A stretch of DNA of 6,709 nt, taken from Solirubrobacteraceae bacterium (GTDB lineage Bacteria > Actinomycetota > Thermoleophilia > Solirubrobacterales > Solirubrobacteraceae). A program made the position numbers and the translations under genes. This document shows positions 1 through 5,622 of the stretch, in pieces. The notes beneath the pieces are model-generated. The model ran no database searches. It had not been told where the DNA came from and saw only the letters and a program-made list of their open reading frames with translations. Each line of letters opens with the position of its first letter. Position 1 is the stretch's first letter. Where the stretch lies: contig JAICUS010000341.1 of the NCBI GenBank assembly GCA_025935735.1, positions 1 through 6,709 on the forward strand. The letters run 5' to 3'.

Positions 1-765
1 CACTACGTCAACGCCCGGCGGACGCTGCGCAAGCTGCTCGACTGGCGGATCGTGCCGGTGATCAACGAGAACGACACGACCACCACCGACGAGATCTCCT
101 TCGGCGACAACGACTTCCTGGCCGCGCAGGTGGCCGTGCTGGTGGACGCGGGGCTGCTGCTCATGCTCACCTCGACCGCGGGGCTCTACACGGCCGACCC
201 GCGCGTGGACCCCGCCGCCCGGCTGATCGGGGCGGTGTCCGGCCCGCAGGAGCTCGAGGGGATGGCCATCGGCAGCGCGACCACGCCGCTCGGCTCCGGC
301 GGCATGCGCTCCAAGGTGGTGGCGGCGGAGATGGCCACCGCCGCCGGCATCCCCACGGTGATCGGCAGCGGCTTCGAGCCCGGGCTGCTCGCGCGCGCCT
401 GGGCGGGCGAGCCCGGCGGCACCCGCTTCGCCGGCCAGGCCGAGCGCCAGCCCTCGTTCAAGCTCTGGCTGCGCTACGCGAAGCCGCCGCAGGGCGCGGT
501 GGTGGTCGACGCGGGCGCTGCGCGGGCGCTGCGCGACGGCGGCACGTCGCTGCTGCCGGTGGGCATCGTGTCCGTCGAGGGCGCGTTCGAGGCGGGCGAC
601 GCGGTCGAGGTGCGCGCGGACGCCGAGGTCGTCGGCAAGGGGATATCCAACTACTCCGCGGTCGAGCTGCGGCAGGTCATGGGGCTCAAGTCCGCGCAGG
701 TGCGCGAGGTGCTGCCGCGGGCCACCGACGAGGCCGTGCACCGCGACTACTTCGTGTTGACCTGA
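1..765 (+). CDS. proB: Glutamate 5-kinase, 3' part (5' end outside window)
   Basis: Glutamate 5-kinase phosphorylates L-glutamate to gamma-glutamyl phosphate with ATP, the first and feedback-controlled step of proline synthesis in the cytosol. The reading frame is open from base 1 and gives 254 residues. By comparison with the ~367-residue E. coli enzyme, roughly the first 110 residues are missing. Visible kinase-domain signatures are VPVINENDTTTT and GDNDFLAA (glutamate and active-site loops of the amino-acid kinase fold), GLYTADPR, and the glycine-rich GSGGMRSK segment. From about visible residue 160 a PUA domain follows (GAVVVDAGAARAL, GTSLLPVGI, GISNYSAVEL), ending with the family-typical VHRDYFVLT. 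The PUA domain is the accessory domain of most bacterial ProB proteins. proA, often the next gene in bacteria, does not follow; a heme peroxidase does. The stop is TGA at 763-765. Identification is secure; no frameshift or missing motif is seen in the visible part. Confidence 0.96.
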   Translation, partial: HYVNARRTLRKLLDWRIVPVINENDTTTTDEISFGDNDFLAAQVAVLVDAGLLLMLTSTAGLYTADPRVDPAARLIGAVSGPQELEGMAIGSATTPLGSGGMRSKVVAAEMATAAGIPTVIGSGFEPGLLARAWAGEPGGTRFAGQAERQPSFKLWLRYAKPPQGAVVVDAGAARALRDGGTSLLPVGIVSVEGAFEAGDAVEVRADAEVVGKGISNYSAVELRQVMGLKSAQVREVLPRATDEAVHRDYFVLT

Positions 766-783
766 GCAACCTCGGGTGTTGAC
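754..783 (+). repeat. Paired direct repeat GTGTTGAC, 22 bp apart
   Basis: The octamer GTGTTGAC occurs at 754-761, inside the last codons of proB, and again at 776-783 in the gap before the peroxidase gene. The start-to-start distance is 22 bp, about two helical turns, so both copies face the same side of the DNA. Each copy also contains TTGAC, which resembles a sigma-70 -35 element, but I find no convincing -10 hexamer at the right distance downstream of either. It could be an activator or response-regulator site for the peroxidase gene, or chance. Confidence 0.3.
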
Positions 784-789
784 GCGCCA

Positions 790-806
790 CCTCTCCGGAT
801 GAGAGG
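790..806 (+). promoter_or_regulatory. Stem-loop covering the peroxidase ribosome binding site
   Basis: CCTCTC (790-795) and GAGAGG (801-806) are perfect reverse complements separated by the five-base loop CGGAT. The 3' arm is the only Shine-Dalgarno-like sequence before the peroxidase gene (GAGAGGG, 801-807). In RNA the hairpin would therefore pair the ribosome binding site and could reduce translation. It lies 24 bases after the proB stop and has no U-tract, so it is a poor intrinsic terminator. The inverted repeat is seen directly; the regulatory role is inferred. Confidence 0.4.
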
Positions 807-815
807 GTCGTGAGC

Positions 816-2402
816 GTGGAACGACACGGCGCAGAGACCTACTTCGTCGTCGGCGAGGGGCTGCTGGGGGAGAGCCTCGAGGGCCGCGAGGACGGCGACC
901 GCAAGCTCGCCCGGGCGACCGCCGCGGCCGCGCCGCCCTTCCGCTTCTCCCGCATGGGCCCGAAGGGCACGAGCCGCCAGCTCGGGCGGCCGCTGCGGCT
1001 CAAGCTGGCGGCGGCGATGGCCGCCGGCGGGGGCGGCAACGGGAAGATCCCCGCGGGCTACACCTACCTCGGGCAGTTCCTCGACCACGACCTGACCTTC
1101 GACAAGACGACGGTCACGCTGGGCACGAAGATCTCGCCCACCCAACTGCTGCAGGGCCGCTCGCCGGCGCTCGACCTCGACTCGCTCTACGGCGCCGGCC
1201 CGGCGGACCCGGAGTCGGCGCGCTTCTACGAGGCCGACGGCCTGCACCTGCGGATGGGCAAGACCGTGGCGGCCGAGGGCGTGCCGTCCAAGCACGGGTT
1301 CGACCTCCCGCGCGGGTCCGGCAGCGGCGCCGCGGCGAAGCGGCGGGCCGTCATCCCCGACAAGCGCAACGACGAGAACCTCGCGGTCGCGCAGACGCAC
1401 CTGGCGATGGTCCGCTTCCACAACCGGGTGGTCGACACGCTCCCGGCGTCCGTCCCGGCGGCGCAGCGGTTCGCCACGGCCCGGGAGCTCGTCACCAAGC
1501 ACTACCAGTGGATGGTGCGGACCGACTACCTGCCGCGGGTGTGCGCGAAGGCAGTGGTCGAGGACGTGTTCAAGCACGGCCGCAAGGCGTTCGAGGTCGG
1601 CGCCGCGCCGACCGACGTGCCGACCATGCCGATCGAGTTCTCCGTCGGCGCGTTCCGGCTCGGGCACTCGATGGTGCGCCGCGCCTACAACTGGAACAGC
1701 CACTTCGACGACGGCGCGGGCACGCTCGACTTCCTGTTCACGTTCACCGCGACGAGCGGCGAGCTGGCGTTCGAGCCGCACCTGCTGAGCTCGTGGATCG
1801 CCGACTTCCGCCGGCTCTACGACTTCAAGCAGGCGGGCCGCGCCGACCTGGCCGTGCCGGCGGCCAAGTTCAACCGGGCGATGCGGATCGACACCCGGCT
1901 CGTCGTGCCGCTGAAGAACCTGCCGCCGGGCAGCTTCGGCGGGCCGGAGGTGCCGTTCGACGACCCGCGCGGCAACCTCGCCTTCCGCAACCTCGCGCGG
2001 GCGCGGATGCTCGCGCTCGCCACCGGCCAGCAGATGGCGACGTTCCTGAAGGGCAAGGGGGTGTCGCTGACGGCGCTGACCAAGGCGCAGATCCGCGACG
2101 GCCACGGCGGCGTGGAGCTCGACGGCCTGACCGCCAAGCAGCGGGATGCCCTGGTCAAGGACACCCCGCTGTGGTTCTACGTGCTGCGCGAGGCCGAGCT
2201 CAATGACGGCCGGCTGAACGGCGTCGGCGCCCGGATCGTGGCCGAGACGTTCCACCGGGCGATGCAGGGCTCCGAGCACTCGATCGTCCGCGACACCGCG
2301 TTCAAGCCGTCGCTCGGTCCGGACAACAAGACGTTCCGGATGGCCGACCTGCTGCTGTTCGCGTTCGAGGGGAAGAAGTCGCTGCTGGCGCCGCTCGGTT
2401 AG
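816..2402 (+). CDS. Animal-type heme peroxidase (PF03098 family), cytosolic
   Basis: A 528-residue member of the myeloperoxidase/cyclooxygenase (animal heme peroxidase) superfamily, which oxidises substrates with H2O2 through a heme. Aligned by eye to myeloperoxidase, the key residues are present: distal Gln87 and His91 in GQFLDHD; Asp90 and Glu187, equivalents of the residues that form ester bonds to heme; catalytic Arg184 (RNDE); a calcium-loop-like LDLDSLYG at 119-126; and proximal His284 with Arg281 in FRLGH. The methionine that gives myeloperoxidase its sulfonium heme link is Asn188 here. The C-terminal PLWFYVL, ARIVAE and MADLLLFAF motifs also fit the family. There is no signal peptide or membrane segment, so it should stay in the cytosol. 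Two in-frame GTG codons compete for the start, 810 and 816; GAGAGGG at 801-807 lies 2 bases from the first and 8 from the second, so 816 is preferred. It may be read with proB (50-bp gap). The physiological substrate is unknown. Confidence 0.9.
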   Translation: MERHGAETYFVVGEGLLGESLEGREDGDRKLARATAAAAPPFRFSRMGPKGTSRQLGRPLRLKLAAAMAAGGGGNGKIPAGYTYLGQFLDHDLTFDKTTVTLGTKISPTQLLQGRSPALDLDSLYGAGPADPESARFYEADGLHLRMGKTVAAEGVPSKHGFDLPRGSGSGAAAKRRAVIPDKRNDENLAVAQTHLAMVRFHNRVVDTLPASVPAAQRFATARELVTKHYQWMVRTDYLPRVCAKAVVEDVFKHGRKAFEVGAAPTDVPTMPIEFSVGAFRLGHSMVRRAYNWNSHFDDGAGTLDFLFTFTATSGELAFEPHLLSSWIADFRRLYDFKQAGRADLAVPAAKFNRAMRIDTRLVVPLKNLPPGSFGGPEVPFDDPRGNLAFRNLARARMLALATGQQMATFLKGKGVSLTALTKAQIRDGHGGVELDGLTAKQRDALVKDTPLWFYVLREAELNDGRLNGVGARIVAETFHRAMQGSEHSIVRDTAFKPSLGPDNKTFRMADLLLFAFEGKKSLLAPLG

Positions 2403-3853
2403 GCGGCCGCGGCTGCCTCGGCGATCATCTGCGCGTCCGGCGCGATCCGCGGCGCGGTGAGCGCGCCGACGACCAGGTTGAGCAGCGCCAGCCCGGCGGC
2501 GACCACCAGGCCGCGGTGATAGCCGGCGGTGAGCGCGTCGGCGGGCGCCGCGCCGCCGGCGATTGCGGCCGCCGCGCGTGAGGTCGCGGCCGTGGAGGCG
2601 ATCGCGAGCCCGAGCGCGCCGCCGATCTGGAACGCGGTGGTGATGATGCCCGAGGCGGCGCCGACGTCCTCGGCGGGCACGTCGGCCACCGCGGCGATCT
2701 GGTTGCTCACGCCGACCAGCGGCAGGCCGAGGCCGAACACGACGAGCCCGGGCAGCAGGTCGGTCACGTAGCCCGCGTGGGCGCCGACTCGGGTGAGCAG
2801 CAGCAGGCCGGCGAGCCCCACCGCCGCGCCGGCCAGGAACGCCACCCGGGTGCCGAAGCGCGTCACCAGCTGCGCGCCGATCGTCGCCGAGGCGATCGCG
2901 GCGATGCCCATGGGCACGAAGTGCAGGCCGGCTTGGAGCGCGCTGTCGCGATGGACCTCCTGCAGGAACAGCGCGGTGAGGAAGAACATCCCGAGGAACG
3001 CGGCGCCGTTGAGCGTGAGCGCGACGGTGGAGGCGCTCAGCGCGCGCGAGCGGAACAGCCGCAGCGGCACCAGCGGGTCGGGCGTGCGGGCCTCGACCCG
3101 GACGAAGGCGGCCAGCAGGATCGCGGCCGCGCCGAACAGCCCGAGGACCTCGGCCGAGCCCCAGCCCGCCGGCCCGGTGCGGATCACCGCCAGCACGAGC
3201 GCGAGCAGACCGGCGGTGCCGAGCGTCGCGCCGGTGAAGTCGAAGCCGGCGCCGGGCGCCTCGCGCCGGCTCTCGTGGACGACGAGCGGGGCGGCGGCGA
3301 ACGCGATCGCGGCCACCGGCAGGTTGACGAAGAAGATCCACTCCCAGCCCAGCGAGTCGACCAGCGCGCCGCCGGCCACGACGCCCAGCGTGCCGCCGAT
3401 CCCGGCCAGCGCGCCCCAGATCCCGAGCGCCAGGTTGCGCTCGCGCCCGGCGGGGAACGTCACGGTGACGAGCGCGAGCGCCGCGGGAGAGAGCAGCGCC
3501 GCGCCGACGCCCTGGACGGCCCGGGCGGCGATCAGCACGCCCGCCGAGGGCGCGAGCCCGCCGGCCAGCGAGGCCGCGGCGAAGAGGCCCATGCCGGCGA
3601 GGAAGACGCGGCGGCGGCCGACCAGGTCGCTCACGCGCCCGCCCAGCAGCAGCAGCCCGCCGAACGCCAGCGTGTAGGCGTTCACGACCCACTGCAGCCC
3701 GGCCGCCGAGAAGCCGAGCGCGCCCTGGATCGAGGGCAGCGCGACGTTCACGATCGTCACGTCGAGGACGACCATGAACTGGGCCAGCGCCAGCACCAGC
3801 AGCGCGAGCCAACGCGATTGACCAGCTGAATTATTCACCTCGTGAACGGTCAT
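2399..3853 (-). CDS. DHA2-family (EmrB/QacA-type) 14-segment MFS drug/proton antiporter
   Basis: Major facilitator of the 14-segment DHA2 group, which exports drugs and other hydrophobic or cationic compounds across the inner membrane in exchange for protons. With the ATG at 3853 it has 484 residues, normal for the group, and 14 hydrophobic segments can be counted. Diagnostic motifs: D1 LDVTIVNVALP at about 30-40, motif A GRVSDLVGRRR at 72-82, the segment-4 arginine in RAVQGVGAALLSP near 111-123, and the antiporter motif C region AGIGGTLGVVAGG at about 150-162 followed by WEWIFFVNLPV. An upstream ATG at 3886 would add 11 residues but lies inside an operator and in the -35 region of the likely promoter. 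ATG 3853 sits 8 bases from the -10 candidate, so the mRNA may be leaderless. GTG 3838 is a third option. It is divergent from a MarR regulator, the usual arrangement for a substrate-induced pump. The substrate cannot be told from sequence. The stop overlaps the convergent peroxidase stop. Confidence 0.93.
   Translation of the reverse strand: MTVHEVNNSAGQSRWLALLVLALAQFMVVLDVTIVNVALPSIQGALGFSAAGLQWVVNAYTLAFGGLLLLGGRVSDLVGRRRVFLAGMGLFAAASLAGGLAPSAGVLIAARAVQGVGAALLSPAALALVTVTFPAGRERNLALGIWGALAGIGGTLGVVAGGALVDSLGWEWIFFVNLPVAAIAFAAAPLVVHESRREAPGAGFDFTGATLGTAGLLALVLAVIRTGPAGWGSAEVLGLFGAAAILLAAFVRVEARTPDPLVPLRLFRSRALSASTVALTLNGAAFLGMFFLTALFLQEVHRDSALQAGLHFVPMGIAAIASATIGAQLVTRFGTRVAFLAGAAVGLAGLLLLTRVGAHAGYVTDLLPGLVVFGLGLPLVGVSNQIAAVADVPAEDVGAASGIITTAFQIGGALGLAIASTAATSRAAAAIAGGAAPADALTAGYHRGLVVAAGLALLNLVVGALTAPRIAPDAQMIAEAAAAA
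3825..3838. promoter_or_regulatory. MarR-type operator 1 (GTGAATAATTCAGC on the minus strand)
   Basis: The core TGAAT-T-ATTCA (3827-3837) is a perfect inverted repeat of two 5-bp arms around one base. Read on the minus strand, the 14-mer matches operator 2 at 12 of 14 positions. It lies in the first codons of the antiporter gene and just upstream of the expected -35 of the MarR gene, positions suited to blocking both. It also overlaps a second inverted repeat, TTCAC-CTC-GTGAA (3834-3846). Assignment to the neighbouring MarR protein is inferred from position, symmetry and duplication. Confidence 0.68.
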
Positions 3854-3860
3854 GAAGCGG

Positions 3861-3866
3861 TACCAT
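3861..3866 (+). promoter_or_regulatory. Candidate -10 element (TACCAT) for the MarR gene
   Basis: TACCAT fits the TAnnnT pattern of actinobacterial -10 elements and lies 11 bases before the GTG at 3878, which would put transcription start near 3873. No good -35 is seen; the position 17 bases upstream is CTCGTG, next to operator 1. The hexamer overlaps the opposite-strand -10 of the antiporter almost completely, so the two promoters would compete for polymerase. Weak on sequence alone. Confidence 0.3.
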
Positions 3867-3890
3867 ACGGGTCGACCGTGAATCATTCAA
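3862..3890 (-). promoter_or_regulatory. Putative sigma-70-type promoter of the antiporter gene
   Basis: On the minus strand TTGAAT (3890-3885) and TATGGT (3867-3862) are separated by exactly 17 bases; each matches its consensus hexamer at four of six positions. Transcription would begin about seven bases further, near 3854, at or next to the ATG at 3853, which implies a leaderless or nearly leaderless mRNA. The -35 hexamer overlaps operator 2, so a repressor bound there would exclude RNA polymerase. Confidence 0.52.
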
Positions 3891-3891
3891 C
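3878..3891. promoter_or_regulatory. MarR-type operator 2 (GTGAATCATTCAAC)
   Basis: The core TGAAT-C-ATTCA (3879-3889) is a perfect inverted repeat with the same arms as operator 1. The centres of the two sites are 52 bp apart, about five helical turns, and the sites are in opposite orientation around the shared promoter region. This copy overlaps the -35 candidate of the antiporter and covers the GTG start candidate and first codons of the MarR gene, so binding could give both repression of the pump and autorepression. Confidence 0.7.
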
Positions 3892-4348
3892 TGATGAATC
3901 ATCTGTGGGCGCGTTGCCGCACGGCCTGGCGTCGCGGCCGGCGCTGCTGCTGCACAAGCTCGGCAACCAGCTGCTCGCTCGCGCCGAGGGGCCGCTGGCC
4001 GCGATCGGTCTGAGCGGCCGGCAGTACGTGGTCCTGGCGGTGATGGACTCGGACGAGCCCGACTCCCAGCTCGAGCTGGCGAACCTGTGCGGCCTGCTCC
4101 CGGCGCAGGTGGTGCCCGTGCTGGACGAGCTCGAGTCCCGCGGGCTGGTGGAGCGCCGCCGCTCGGAGTCCGACCGCCGCCGCTCCGTCGTGCGGATCAC
4201 CGCGCAGGGGAGCGCGCTGCTGGCCCGCGCGGACGCGCTCGAGCGCTCGCTCAGCGACCTCATGTTCGGCCAGCTCGAGCCGGCAGCCCGCGCCGAGCTC
4301 GGCGACACCCTCCGGCTCGCGCTGGCCCGGGTGCTGCGCACCGAGTAG
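3878..4348 (+). CDS. MarR-family transcriptional regulator
   Basis: A 156-residue winged-helix regulator, normal MarR length, expected to bind palindromic DNA as a dimer and release it on ligand binding. Visible parts are an N-terminal dimerisation helix (ALLLHKLGNQLLARAE), the helix-turn-helix around residues 67-91 with recognition helix LPAQVVPVLDELESRGL, the wing DRRRSVVRITAQG at 99-111, and a C-terminal dimerisation helix. It is divergent from the DHA2 antiporter, so repression of that pump and of itself is the likely role. The start is uncertain: GTG 3842 would overlap the antiporter start, GTG 3878 lies just after the -10 candidate, and GTG 3905 would give 147 residues; none has a Shine-Dalgarno sequence. 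The only cysteine (Cys71) lies in the helix-turn-helix, not near the N-terminus as in the peroxide sensor OhrR, so OhrR-type sensing is not supported. dinB follows after 31 bp. Confidence 0.9.
   Translation: MNHSTDESSVGALPHGLASRPALLLHKLGNQLLARAEGPLAAIGLSGRQYVVLAVMDSDEPDSQLELANLCGLLPAQVVPVLDELESRGLVERRRSESDRRRSVVRITAQGSALLARADALERSLSDLMFGQLEPAARAELGDTLRLALARVLRTE
3893..3903. promoter_or_regulatory. Accessory palindrome GATGAATCATC
   Basis: GATGA-A-TCATC is an inverted repeat with a one-base centre. It shares the octamer TGAATCAT with operator 2, displaced by 16 bp. It could be a weaker third binding site that extends the repressor complex into the MarR gene, or a by-product of the AT-rich operator sequence. 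Confidence 0.35.
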
Positions 4349-4372
4349 CCGCCGCTTCCGCCGCCGCCCATG

Positions 4373-4386
4373 CGAACATATGTTCG
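4373..4386. promoter_or_regulatory. LexA (SOS) box CGAACATATGTTCG on the dinB start codon
   Basis: CGAACATATGTTCG is a perfect 14-bp palindrome and fits the LexA box of Gram-positive and actinobacterial species (CGAAC-N4-GTTCG). The ATG of dinB at 4380-4382 lies inside it, so LexA would sit on the start codon and transcription start region. dinB is a classical SOS gene, which makes the assignment strong. No good -35/-10 pair is seen: TATGTT at 4379-4384 resembles a -10 but would start transcription downstream of the ATG. Confidence 0.87.
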
Positions 4387-5573
4387 TGTCCGGCGAGGCC
4401 ACGATCCTGCACGCCGACCTTGACTCGTTCTTCGCGTCGGTCGAGCAGCGCGACGCTCCGGAGCTGCGCGGGCGGCCCGTGGCGGTGGGCGGCGGGGTGG
4501 TGCTGGCAGCGAGCTACGAAGCCAAGGCCTACGGCGTGCGGACCGCGATGGGCGGCTGGAACGCCCGCCGGCTGTGCCCGGGGCTCGTCGTCGTGCGGCC
4601 GCGCTTCGAGGCCTATACCGAGGCCAGCCGGGCCGTGTTCGAGGTCTTCGACGACACCTCGCCCGCGGTGGAGGCGCTGTCGATCGACGAGGCGTTCATC
4701 GATGTGCGGGGGATGCGGCGCATCGCCGGCAGCCCCGCCGACATCGCCGCCCGCCTGCGCCGGCGCGTGCGCGCCGAGGTCGGGCTGCCGATCACCGTCG
4801 GGGTCGCGCGGACGAAGTTCCTGGCCAAGGTGGCGAGCGGGGTGGCGAAGCCGGACGGGCTGCTCGTCGTGGCCCCGGCCGGCGAGCTGGAGTTCCTGCA
4901 CCCGCTGCCCGTCGAGCGGCTGTGGGGAGTGGGCGGCAAGACGGCCGCGAAGCTGCACGCCCACGGCATCACCACAGTCGGCCAGGTGGCGGAGCTGCCC
5001 GAGGGGCTGCTGATCTCGCTGCTGGGCAAGGCGGCGGGCCGCAAGCTCCACGCGCTGGCCCACAATCGCGATCCCCGCCGCGTCCTGCGCGGCGCGCGCC
5101 GGCGCTCCATCGGCTCCCAGCGCGCGCTCGGCCGCCGCGGCCCGCGGACGCTCGCGTCGCTGGACCCGACGGTGCTGGCGATCATCGACCGCCTCGGCCG
5201 CCGATTACGCTCCGCGGGGCGCCTCTGCCGCACGGTCGTCCTGCGGATGCGCTTCGACGACTTCGCGCGCGCCACCCGCTCGCAGACGCTCCCCGCCGCC
5301 ACCGACCACACGCCCACGCTGGTCGCCGCCGCCCGCGAGCTGCTGACGGCCGCGATGCCCCTCGTCCGCGAGCGCGGGCTGACGCTGATCGGCTACTCGC
5401 TCACGAACCTGGCCGACGGCGGAGGCGTCCAGCTCGTCCTCCCGCTCGACCGCCGCCGCGGCCTCGACGAGGCGCTCGACGAGGTCCGCGAGCGCTTCGG
5501 CTCCAGCGCGATCACCCGCGCGGTGCTCCTCGGCCGCGACACCGGGTTCGTCATGCCGACGCTCCCGGACTGA
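4380..5573 (+). CDS. dinB: DNA polymerase IV, Y-family translesion polymerase
   Basis: Error-prone Y-family polymerase that copies past damaged template bases. The protein has 397 residues. The palm carries the metal-binding Asp13 (HADLD) and Asp103-Glu104 (SIDEAF), with Phe18 as the expected steric gate against ribonucleotides; the fingers contain YEAKAYGVRTAM. The thumb has a helix-hairpin-helix (LWGVGGKTAAKLHAHGI, from 181), then the little-finger domain up to about 345. QLVLPL at 351-356 is a clear sliding-clamp binding motif and is followed by a ~40-residue tail (ALDEVRERFGSSAITRA), which I recall from mycobacterial-type DinB proteins. ATG 4380 is taken as start; GTG 4386 is the only other choice that keeps the catalytic aspartate in a normal context. 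No Shine-Dalgarno sequence precedes either, so the mRNA may be leaderless. The SOS box over the start implies LexA control. One TTA leucine codon (residue 276, 5205-5207) is unusual for this GC-rich region. No lexA, recA or imuA-type partner is nearby. Confidence 0.96.
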   Translation: MFVSGEATILHADLDSFFASVEQRDAPELRGRPVAVGGGVVLAASYEAKAYGVRTAMGGWNARRLCPGLVVVRPRFEAYTEASRAVFEVFDDTSPAVEALSIDEAFIDVRGMRRIAGSPADIAARLRRRVRAEVGLPITVGVARTKFLAKVASGVAKPDGLLVVAPAGELEFLHPLPVERLWGVGGKTAAKLHAHGITTVGQVAELPEGLLISLLGKAAGRKLHALAHNRDPRRVLRGARRRSIGSQRALGRRGPRTLASLDPTVLAIIDRLGRRLRSAGRLCRTVVLRMRFDDFARATRSQTLPAATDHTPTLVAAARELLTAAMPLVRERGLTLIGYSLTNLADGGGVQLVLPLDRRRGLDEALDEVRERFGSSAITRAVLLGRDTGFVMPTLPD

Positions 5574-5580
5574 CCGCCGC

Positions 5581-5602
5581 GCCCGCGCCGCGCCCGCGCC
5601 GC
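5581..5602. repeat. Tandem 11-bp duplication in the dinB-guaD gap
   Basis: GCCCGCGCCGC is present twice head to tail (5581-5591, 5592-5602), followed by GCGCGCGC (5601-5608). It fills the middle of the 49-bp gap between the convergent ends of dinB and the guanine deaminase gene. No terminator-like hairpin with a U-tract is seen in the gap on either strand. Probably slippage-prone GC-rich filler. Confidence 0.45.
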
Positions 5603-5622
5603 GCGCGCTCACCGCCCGGCGC

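Noticed and set aside
747..3812. A 1021-codon open frame on the minus strand across the peroxidase and antiporter genes
   Set aside because: Its translation is arginine/alanine-rich low-complexity sequence without family motifs, while the other frames encode conserved proteins. It is a GC-rich shadow.
2777..3829. A 350-codon open frame on the plus strand opposite the antiporter
   Set aside because: The sequence is rich in Arg, Glu and Gln with no recognisable domain and is fully antisense to a clear 14-segment transporter.
3859..3877. Short palindromes GGTACC (3859-3864) and GGTCGACC (3870-3877) as extra operators
   Set aside because: They are short, differ from each other and from the TGAATNATTCA motif, and are expected by chance in GC-rich DNA.
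3878..4348. MarR protein as an OhrR-type organic peroxide sensor that would also control the peroxidase
   Set aside because: OhrR proteins sense through a cysteine near the N-terminus; the only cysteine here is in the helix-turn-helix. No copy of the TGAATNATTCA operator is seen before the peroxidase gene.
816..4348. Peroxidase, antiporter and MarR gene as one operon or one new system
   Set aside because: The peroxidase is convergent with the antiporter and has its own upstream region, so they cannot share a transcript. Joint function rests on proximity alone.
5574..5622. Intrinsic terminator between dinB and guaD
   Set aside because: The gap is GC-rich with a tandem 11-bp repeat, but no stem-loop followed by a T-run is visible on either strand.
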